Positions 1 to 5,071 of a DNA stretch of 9,926 nucleotides are shown here, piece after piece. The stretch lies in NCBI GenBank assembly GCA_017620315.1, contig JAFZQQ010000376.1, positions 1 to 9,926 on the forward strand. The letters run 5' to 3'. A program made the position numbers and the translations under genes. The notes under the pieces were generated by a model. The model was not told where the DNA came from, searched no databases, and was given only the letters and a program-made list of their open reading frames with translations. The first letter of the stretch is position 1. Each line of letters starts with the position of its first letter. This stretch comes from Oscillospiraceae bacterium. GTDB taxonomy: Bacteria > Bacillota > Clostridia > Oscillospirales > Oscillospiraceae.

Positions 1-160
1 CATCTACTGGGAGGCAATGGCCTCCGGCAAGAAGGCGCTGAGCCTGTTGTCGATATCAGACCATATCTTCACCGGCGAGGGGCTGACAGCCGCCGAACGG
101 CAGGACAGCTTCCGCGAGATGATGGAGGTCGCGCTCGAGACCGCATGTTGTTTCGCTTGA
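1..160 (+). CDS. deoD: Purine-nucleoside phosphorylase DeoD-type, C-terminal fragment
   Basis: Only the last 52 residues lie in the window; the frame starts at base 2, base 1 is the end of a preceding codon, and TGA is at 158-160. The fragment reads through a lysine-lysine-alanine-leucine stretch into a '[10 protein letters not shown]' segment, then 'TAAERQDSF' and a final helix ending in CCFA. The SDHI...TGE...TAAERQ pattern is the C-terminal signature of hexameric, trimer-of-dimers DeoD phosphorylases, in which the Asp of 'SDH' acts as general acid on the purine base. The family phosphorolyses purine (deoxy)ribonucleosides to free base and (deoxy)ribose-1-phosphate in cytosolic purine salvage. 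The N-terminus and upstream neighbours are outside the window, so operon context is unknown. A hairpin about 60 bases downstream probably ends the transcript. The family call is confident from the ending alone. Confidence 0.9.
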   Translation, partial: IYWEAMASGKKALSLLSISDHIFTGEGLTAAERQDSFREMMEVALETACCFA

Positions 161-171
161 GCAGCGTGGAC

Positions 172-201
172 ATGCATTGTAAGTTTATGCATTGTAAGTT
201 T
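172..201. repeat. 15-bp perfect tandem duplication downstream of deoD
   Basis: The unit atgcattgtaagttt occurs twice in direct succession (172-186 and 187-201) with no mismatch. It sits between the deoD stop codon and the terminator hairpin. Two copies are most simply explained by a replication-slippage duplication. No function is evident. Confidence 0.9.
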
Positions 202-221
202 AATAATATATGAACACTCAA

Positions 222-247
222 AAGGGCTCTGCTGCGGCAGAGCCCTT
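222..247. terminator. Shared bidirectional terminator hairpin between convergent genes
   Basis: A perfect 11-bp stem (222-232 with 237-247) closes a four-base loop (tgcg). Read on the minus strand, the stem is followed directly by TTTT and then a mixed sequence, so it can end the GNAT-ABC-reductase transcript, whose last stop codon lies 10 bases away. Read on the plus strand, the tail is only TTACATATAA, a poor U-tract, so termination of deoD is probably weaker. The stem is strong and the position between two converging genes supports a shared role. Confidence 0.8.
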
Positions 248-257
248 ACATATAACG

Positions 258-773
258 TTAGCTGTATGAAAACTCCAGGCCGTATTCCCAGTCGCAGGTC
301 TCGCCGCTGAGATAGTTTACGGCAGGATCCGAGGCGATGACGAAGCCGCAGGCCTTGTGTGTCCTGAGCGACGCGTCGTTCTCTTTGCTGACGCAGTCGC
401 AGATGCGGAAGGGACCAAGCAACTTGAGCTTAGCAATGACCTCGCGCAGCAGCCTTGCGGCATAGCCGTGCCTCCGATATCCGGGATGAGTTTCCAGCGC
501 CTCAAGGTAGTACAGTCCCTCGCGAATCAAAGAAAGCCGCAGTGCGCTGACCCAGACGCCATCCTCCTCCAGCACCCAGAAAATTCGCCCGGGAGCGGAG
601 AAGAAATCCGTTTCGAGATACCGGATAAAATCGCGCTCAGCCATTCCGACAGCCTGCGCGCGATCCGCGACGTCGGGGTAGAAATACGCCGCGTTGTCCT
701 CGTTGCCCTCGGCATAGAGGTCCATCAGCTTCCTTTTGTCGAGCTGCTCCAACGCCTCAAATCTGTAAAGCAT
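258..773 (-). CDS. GNAT-family N-acetyltransferase
   Basis: This 171-residue protein has the fold pattern of GCN5-related acetyltransferases, which move an acetyl group from acetyl-CoA to an amine. The acetyl-CoA pyrophosphate-binding motif A follows a beta strand at about residues 87-94 and reads HPGYRRHGYAARLL (96-109), matching R/Q-x-x-G-x-G/A through R100-R101-H102-G103-Y104-A105. A later 'NDASLRTHKACGF' segment (132-144) matches the usual motif B helix. There is no signal peptide or membrane segment, so it is cytosolic. An AGGT element lies about 4 bases before the ATG, and only 18 bases separate it from the upstream exporter gene, so it is probably the last gene of the three-gene operon. 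The substrate cannot be read from sequence; a small amine or antibiotic-like compound and a protein N-terminus are both possible. Confidence 0.85.
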   Translation of the reverse strand: MLYRFEALEQLDKRKLMDLYAEGNEDNAAYFYPDVADRAQAVGMAERDFIRYLETDFFSAPGRIFWVLEEDGVWVSALRLSLIREGLYYLEALETHPGYRRHGYAARLLREVIAKLKLLGPFRICDCVSKENDASLRTHKACGFVIASDPAVNYLSGETCDWEYGLEFSYS

Positions 774-791
774 AATACCTATTCAAACCTC

Positions 792-2534
792 TTATTCAGT
801 AAGACGCTGCGCATTTTGCAGCGAGGCGTAAACGCCGCCGCGGTCCATCAGCTCGGAATGACTGCCCTGCTCGACGATGCGCCCGTCCTCTACCACGGCG
901 ATACGGTCGGCGCTGCGGATCGTCGAAAGCCGGTGTGCGATGATGATGCTCGTGCGCCCGCGGCTGAGCGCGTCGAGACTCTGCTGGATACGCTGCTCGG
1001 TCACACTGTCGAGCGCGCTGGTCGCCTCGTCAAGGATCAGCACGGGCGGGTCCTTCAGAAAGACGCGCGCGATGGAAATGCGCTGCTTCTGTCCGCCTGA
1101 GAGCATCACGCCGCGCTCACCGATAAAGGTGTCATAGCCGTTCGGCATAGCCATGATCTCGTCATGTATCTCCGCGCGTATGGCAGCGCGCACCACGTCG
1201 TCGTCGCTCGCGTCGGGGCGACCGTAGCGTATGTTCTCGCGCACGGTACCGGCAAACATAAATACGTCCTGCTGGATAATGCCTATGGCACGGTGAAGGC
1301 TTTCCTGTGTGACGGAGCGCACGTCCTGACCGTCGACGCTTATGCTGCCCTCGCTGACGTCATAAAAACGGGGAATCAGGTGGCAGAGAGTGGTCTTGCC
1401 TCCGCCGGAGGGCCCGACGAGCGCGAAGCTCTCGCCCGCGTGAATGGTAAGGTCGACGTCGCGCAGGGTTTCGGAAGTCTCGTTGTAGTGGAAGGAAACA
1501 TGGTCACAGCGTATCTCACCTTGCACGTTTTTAAGCTCTTTTGCGTCCGGCGCGTCCTTGATCTCGGGCTCGGTGTGCATGATCTCAAGGAAGCGGGAGA
1601 AGCACGCGCTGCCCTGGGTGTACTGCTCCATGAACATCACAAGCTTTCTCAGCGGCGTGACAAAGGCGGAGACGTAAAGGGTGAAGGTGACGAGGTCGAT
1701 ATAGTCCATTCCTCCGCGCATAATGATATAGCCGCCGACGCCTATGACGACAGCCTGCATGGCGCTTGTCGTAAATTCCATGCCTGCCTGAAACAGCCCC
1801 ATGGACTTATAATATCCGCGCTTTGCGGTCTTGAAGACGTTGTTGCCCTCGTTGAACTTGCGGAGCTCCTCGTCCTCGTTGGCAAACGCCTTCGCTGTAC
1901 GCACTCCGGAGATACCGCTCTCAATCACTGCGTTGATCTCGGCAGTCTTGACACGCAGCTCGGCGCTTGCGCGCTTCATCTTGAGCCGCTGGCGGACGGT
2001 GAAGACCATGCACAGGGGAAGGAATACCAGCAGCACAAGAGCCAGCTCCCAGCGAATGGTGAACATCACGATGAGAGAGCCTATCAGTGTCAGCGTGCAG
2101 ATTATCAAATTCTCCGGCCCGTGGTGCGCCAGCTCGGTGATATCGAAAAGGTCGTTGGTTACACGGCTCATGAGCACGCCGGTCCGGTTATGGTCGAAGA
2201 ACGAAAACCCGAGCGACTGAATGTGCGTGAATACGTCGCGCCGCATGTCCGCCTCGACCAGCACGCCGACGCCGTGACCGACGACTGTGATGACATAGTA
2301 CAGCGCGCCCTTGAGAAGATATGCGGCAAGCATGACTGCGATAACCGTGAAAAACGCCCTGTAAAGCTGCTGGGGAAGATACCGTTGCATTGCAGTGCGC
2401 GACACGAAGGGAAAAATCAGGTCGATTGCAGAAACTGCGGTCGCGCAAAGCATATCCACGGCAAAGAGATCCTTATACGGGGAAAAGTAGGAAAGGAACA
2501 CGCGCAGCGGGCTGCGGTTGAAATCACGTTTCAC
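792..2534 (-). CDS. Half-size ABC exporter (membrane domain fused to ATPase)
   Basis: This 580-residue protein has a type-IV ABC exporter architecture: about six membrane segments in residues 20-305, then a nucleotide-binding domain from about 338. The ATPase motifs are intact: A-loop Tyr350, Walker A GPSGGGKTT (374-382), Q-loop at Q421/Q422, signature LSGGQ (478-482), Walker B VLILDE (498-503) followed by SALD, and switch His534. Length and layout match the BmrA/Sav1866 group, which work as dimers and export lipids, drugs or peptides. No second half-transporter is adjacent, so a homodimer is the simplest model. Translation starts at GTG (2534-2532), preceded by GGAGG at 2546-2542 with a 7-base spacer. 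The GTG overlaps the TGA of the upstream reductase gene (GTGA), which indicates translational coupling. There is no peptidase C39 domain, so a bacteriocin exporter is not specifically supported. Substrate unknown. Confidence 0.95.
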   Translation of the reverse strand: MKRDFNRSPLRVFLSYFSPYKDLFAVDMLCATAVSAIDLIFPFVSRTAMQRYLPQQLYRAFFTVIAVMLAAYLLKGALYYVITVVGHGVGVLVEADMRRDVFTHIQSLGFSFFDHNRTGVLMSRVTNDLFDITELAHHGPENLIICTLTLIGSLIVMFTIRWELALVLLVFLPLCMVFTVRQRLKMKRASAELRVKTAEINAVIESGISGVRTAKAFANEDEELRKFNEGNNVFKTAKRGYYKSMGLFQAGMEFTTSAMQAVVIGVGGYIIMRGGMDYIDLVTFTLYVSAFVTPLRKLVMFMEQYTQGSACFSRFLEIMHTEPEIKDAPDAKELKNVQGEIRCDHVSFHYNETSETLRDVDLTIHAGESFALVGPSGGGKTTLCHLIPRFYDVSEGSISVDGQDVRSVTQESLHRAIGIIQQDVFMFAGTVRENIRYGRPDASDDDVVRAAIRAEIHDEIMAMPNGYDTFIGERGVMLSGGQKQRISIARVFLKDPPVLILDEATSALDSVTEQRIQQSLDALSRGRTSIIIAHRLSTIRSADRIAVVEDGRIVEQGSHSELMDRGGVYASLQNAQRLTE

Positions 2535-2995
2535 AGCAGCTCCTCCAGCTCTGCCTCGAGTGTTCGGGCAAAGAGCTCGAGACCCTGCCTGTCATCCTCA
2601 GAGAAGCGGCCAACTCTGGCGCTGTCAACGTCCAGCACGCCGACTACGAGACCGGACTTGTGCAGAGGCACGACGACCTCGGAACGGGAGGCGGCATCGC
2701 AGGCTATATGGCCGGGAAACTCAAGAACATTCGGCACTGACTGCGTCTCGTCCCGCTCGACCGCCGTACCGCAGACTCCGCGTCCGGGACGGATCTCGAT
2801 GCAGGCGGGCTTGCCTTGAAACGGCCCAAGTACAAGTATTCCGTCCTCCATAAGATAAAAGCCTGCCCAGTTGATATTCTCCAACGCGCTCCAGAGCAGA
2901 GCGGATGCGTTTGCAAGGTTTGCGGTGAGATGCGGGACGCCGTGAACAAGCGCCGAAAGCTGTTCACTTAGAAGCTTATAGTCTTTTATATCCAT
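2531..2995 (-). CDS. msrC: Free methionine-(R)-sulfoxide reductase (GAF domain)
   Basis: This 154-residue GAF-domain protein matches the fRMsr family (E. coli MsrC/YebR), which reduces free methionine-R-sulfoxide to methionine with thioredoxin. Hallmarks are NWAGFYL near the N-terminus, LGPFQGKPAC, GRGVCGTAV, ETQSVPNV, FPGHIACDAASRSE, and GVLDVDS near the end. The three cysteines fall at 65, 75 and 99, with spacings of 10 and 24 that equal those of the E. coli catalytic and resolving cysteines (84, 94, 118). This argues for an active enzyme and not a ligand-binding GAF domain. An in-frame ATG 15 bases upstream (3010) is possible, but it has no ribosome binding site, whereas GGAGGT at 3008-3003 lies 8 bases before the ATG at 2995; I therefore chose 2995. 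It is the first gene of the leftward operon and its stop overlaps the GTG of the exporter. Confidence 0.92.
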   Translation of the reverse strand: MDIKDYKLLSEQLSALVHGVPHLTANLANASALLWSALENINWAGFYLMEDGILVLGPFQGKPACIEIRPGRGVCGTAVERDETQSVPNVLEFPGHIACDAASRSEVVVPLHKSGLVVGVLDVDSARVGRFSEDDRQGLELFARTLEAELEELL

Positions 2996-3002
2996 CTTCA
3001 AG

Positions 3003-3008
3003 ACCTCC
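3003..3008 (-). promoter_or_regulatory. Ribosome binding site that sets the reductase start
   Basis: GGAGGT on the minus strand is 8 bases before the ATG at 2995. It overlaps the last base of the upstream in-frame ATG at 3010-3008, so that upstream ATG cannot use it. This supports the shorter protein. Confidence 0.75.
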
Positions 3009-3025
3009 ATTTTATGTCTGCATCT

Positions 3026-3054
3026 ATTGTATTTTCAAAAGCGGGGCTTGTCAA
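3026..3054 (-). promoter_or_regulatory. Sigma-A-type promoter for the reductase-exporter-GNAT operon
   Basis: On the minus strand the -35 box is TTGACA (3054-3049), a perfect consensus, followed by a 17-base spacer and the -10 box TACAAT (3031-3026). Transcription would start near 3019, giving a leader of about 25 bases before the ATG at 2995. Its -35 box lies on the same bases as the -35 box of the opposing promoter. Confidence 0.85.
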
Positions 3055-3076
3055 GCGGACAAAATGATGCTATAAT
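3048..3076 (+). promoter_or_regulatory. Sigma-A-type promoter for the DHH phosphoesterase operon
   Basis: The -35 box is TTGTCA (3048-3053), followed by a 17-base spacer that ends in TGC, and the -10 box is TATAAT (3071-3076). The TG one base before TATAAT gives an extended -10. Transcription would start near 3083, leaving a leader of about 50 bases before the ATG at 3132. Confidence 0.85.
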
Positions 3077-3097
3077 TATCGCAAATGATATGTAATT

Positions 3098-3112
3098 GTG
3101 ACCTTCCGTCAC
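3098..3112 (+). promoter_or_regulatory. Inverted repeat in the leader of the DHH gene
   Basis: GTGAC at 3098-3102 and GTCAC at 3108-3112 form a perfect inverted repeat around a five-base centre (cttcc). It lies about 15-30 bases after the predicted transcription start and just before the AAGGAGG ribosome binding site (3119-3125). It could be a small RNA hairpin or an operator, or it could be chance; a 5-bp arm is short. Confidence 0.25.
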
Positions 3113-3131
3113 GGGTACAAGGAGGCAGGGC

Positions 3132-4115
3132 ATGGCGGACATCAAACGGCTGCTGGAGCTGTGCAGGGACAAACGGGTCTACATCCAGACGCATAATTTT
3201 CCCGACCCTGACGCAATAGGCGCCGCTTTCGGCCTGCAGCGTTTGTTTGAGCGCTACGGTATTTCATCCAAGCTGTGCTACGACGGACGCATCGACAAAC
3301 TCAGCACCGCCAGAATGCTGGAAACGCTTGGGATAGAAATGTTTTCCGGCTTTGAGCTCTCCGGCGAGCTGCGGGACAGCGATTGCATCATCTGCGTCGA
3401 TGCGCAGAAGTTCAGCGGAAACATAACGGATCTCACCGGCGATGAGATCGCTGCGATAGACCACCATCCGACTTATGTGGAAGTGGCCTATCAATACATG
3501 GATATTCGTCAGGTAGGCGCATGCTCGACGATCATCGCCCGGTATTACGAAGACCTCGGTATTGAACCCGGAGCGCAGGAAGCGACAGCGCTGCTCTACG
3601 GCGTGAAAATGGATACGCTGAACTTTACACGCGGGGTCACTCTGGATGATATAAGGGCATTTTCGTTTTTGCTTCCGCGTGTTGACACAAGGGTCATGTC
3701 GCAGCTCGAGAATAACCAGCTTGAATTCCGCGACCTCCGCGCGTATGGCGCTGCCATCGAGAATATAAAGGTAATTGGCTTTACAGGTTTTTCGCGTATT
3801 CCGTTCTCCTGCCCGAATGCTATGATCGCTATCCTCTCGGATTTTATCCTATCGCTTGTCGAGGTCGAGGTTGCGGTTATCTATTGTGCGCGAGAGGACG
3901 GCTTGAAGTTTTCGGTCCGTTCGGAGCGTGACGATGTGGACGCGGGAGAACTGACGCACAGTGCGCTTGAGGGACTGGGAGAAGGCGGCGGCCACTCGTC
4001 GATGGCTGGAGGGCTGATCCCTGTCACAAGCATTGGCTTGCTCGGAAACGATCCGGATGAAAAGCTCCGCGAGCGTTTCGTCAGTAAGATAAAACAGCTA
4101 ACAGAAAAGGCGTAA
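3132..4115 (+). CDS. DHH/DHHA1 phosphoesterase, NrnA-like
   Basis: This 327-residue cytosolic protein has the DHH-family metal-binding motifs in order: HNFPDPDAIGAA (21-32, ligands H21, D25, D27), CVDAQ with D90, the name motif D110-H111-H112, and D161 in GVKMDT. The C-terminal DHHA1 substrate-binding domain carries GGGHSSMAGG (285-294). Length and order match the NrnA group, which cleaves short RNAs such as pGpG from an end and in some members dephosphorylates pAp. Motif I is PDPDAIG where classical NrnA has PDGDAIG, so exact substrate preference is uncertain. No GGDEF, PAS or membrane segment is present, so it is not a full-length GdpP c-di-AMP phosphodiesterase. The start is supported by AAGGAGG at 3119-3125, 6 bases before the ATG. 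It is the first gene of a two-gene operon with a DUF975 gene 16 bases downstream. Confidence 0.88.
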   Translation: MADIKRLLELCRDKRVYIQTHNFPDPDAIGAAFGLQRLFERYGISSKLCYDGRIDKLSTARMLETLGIEMFSGFELSGELRDSDCIICVDAQKFSGNITDLTGDEIAAIDHHPTYVEVAYQYMDIRQVGACSTIIARYYEDLGIEPGAQEATALLYGVKMDTLNFTRGVTLDDIRAFSFLLPRVDTRVMSQLENNQLEFRDLRAYGAAIENIKVIGFTGFSRIPFSCPNAMIAILSDFILSLVEVEVAVIYCAREDGLKFSVRSERDDVDAGELTHSALEGLGEGGGHSSMAGGLIPVTSIGLLGNDPDEKLRERFVSKIKQLTEKA

Positions 4116-4131
4116 AAAAGGAGAGAGTAAA

Positions 4132-4899
4132 ATGGTGGACAGAAAAGCGGTCAAGTCCAGGGGGAAGCTGGCATTTCAGTCAAATTACTGGCGCTGCGTG
4201 CTTGTTGCACTGCTTGCGCTTATACTTCTGGGCGGAGGAGGAGCCGCCGGCAGAAGCGGAGGAAAAACAGAAAACGACAGCTCCAGTCACAGCATCAATT
4301 TCAATTCATTCAGCGATCTGAAGAACTATGTTATGCAGGAGACCGGTCTTGACAGCATTGCGGCAAACGGCCTTCTTGCCGTTATCGGTGCGGCTGCGGG
4401 AGTTGCGTCTCTGGTCGTATTCGCGATCAAGCTCCTGCTGATAAACCCGATAGAGGTTGGATGTTGTTGGTTCTTTATGAAAAACGGAGACGCGCCTGCG
4501 TCGGTCGGAGAACTGAAAAGGGCGTTTGAGCCGCAGTGGCTCAACAATGTTTTGACACTGTTTCTGCGCGACCTGTTTATCGCACTTTGGGCGATCCTGT
4601 TTGTCATTCCGGGCATCATAATGGCTTACGCGTATCGCATGACTCCGTATATTCTGGCGGAGCATCCCGAAATGAGGGGTTCGGAGGCGATCAAGGCCTC
4701 CAAGGAGATGATGAAGGGCTATAAGTGGGAGGCATTTGTCTACGATATTTCTTTTATTGGCTGGTATTTTCTCGATATTCTCACGCTCGGCATCCTTGGC
4801 ATTTTCTATGTCCATCCTTATAAGGAAGCGTCTGACGCGGAGCTTTACTATGCCATAAGCGAAAGGTACTACGCAAATTCAAGCTCTGAAAGCTTTTGA
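4132..4899 (+). CDS. DUF975-family integral membrane protein
   Basis: This 255-residue protein has about four hydrophobic stretches: near 20-36, 78-106, 138-168 and 202-227. Between the first two lies a Ser/Asn-rich hydrophilic loop (about 40-77). The typical DUF975 features are the N-terminal R-x-K-x-x-L...NYW pattern, IPGIIMAYAYRMTPYIL (159-175), the cytoplasmic 'EAIKASKEMMKGYK' segment (185-198), FIGW (208-211), and a PYKEASDAELYY end (229-240). The family is common in Firmicutes and its biochemical function is not established. AAGGAGAG at 4119-4126 is 5 bases before the ATG, and the gene follows the DHH phosphoesterase stop by 16 bases, so the two are probably cotranscribed and end at the terminator just downstream. 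I can assign the family but not the role. Confidence 0.85.
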   Translation: MVDRKAVKSRGKLAFQSNYWRCVLVALLALILLGGGGAAGRSGGKTENDSSSHSINFNSFSDLKNYVMQETGLDSIAANGLLAVIGAAAGVASLVVFAIKLLLINPIEVGCCWFFMKNGDAPASVGELKRAFEPQWLNNVLTLFLRDLFIALWAILFVIPGIIMAYAYRMTPYILAEHPEMRGSEAIKASKEMMKGYKWEAFVYDISFIGWYFLDILTLGILGIFYVHPYKEASDAELYYAISERYYANSSSESF

Positions 4900-4917
4900 G
4901 AGCGCATGGATTATCGG

Positions 4918-4950
4918 TCATCCCCCGGACCTGCCGGGGGATGATTTTTT
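4918..4950 (+). terminator. Intrinsic terminator of the DHH-DUF975 operon
   Basis: A perfect, GC-rich 11-bp stem (4918-4928 with 4934-4944) around the loop ACCTG is followed at once by six T residues (4945-4950). It lies 18 bases after the DUF975 stop codon. This is a textbook Rho-independent terminator and it insulates the kinase operon from upstream transcription. Confidence 0.95.
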
Positions 4951-4963
4951 ATTACGGAATTGA

Positions 4964-4992
4964 TTGCAAAAAGCACGTCACTGTGATATTAT
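4964..4992 (+). promoter_or_regulatory. Sigma-A-type promoter for the sensor kinase operon
   Basis: The -35 box is TTGCAA (4964-4969), the spacer is 17 bases and the -10 box is TATTAT (4987-4992), with TGA before it giving an extended -10. The overlapping TATAAT at 4990-4995 would need a 20-base spacer and is less likely. The small palindrome TCACTGTGA (4978-4986) lies in the spacer and could be an operator, but it is short. The leader before the ATG at 5072 would be about 70 bases. Confidence 0.65.
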
Positions 4993-5071
4993 AATAAAGC
5001 GTTTATACTTAGTGTGATTTACTGGGGCAGCATATGGTTCTGCCTGAAAACAGGAAAGGGTGGTGAGGCGG

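Noticed and set aside
1164..2819. 551-codon plus-strand open frame opposite the exporter gene
   Set aside because: It lies antisense to an intact ABC exporter and the start of the reductase gene, shows no domain pattern, and reads as the low-complexity His/Arg/Ala mix typical of a shadow frame in GC-rich DNA.
2531..2995. GAF domain as a small-molecule sensor for gene regulation
   Set aside because: The three cysteines at fRMsr spacing and the diagnostic motifs fit the enzyme family, and no output domain is attached.
3097..3112. Resemblance of the inverted repeat to a CRP/FNR-type operator
   Set aside because: The half-sites are GTGAC and GTCAC with a five-base centre and do not fit the TGTGA-N6-TCACA spacing; no regulator gene is nearby.
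4993..5071. Cyclic di-GMP riboswitch in the leader of the kinase gene
   Set aside because: The leader is too short and lacks the conserved GEMM core and its tetraloop and receptor pattern.
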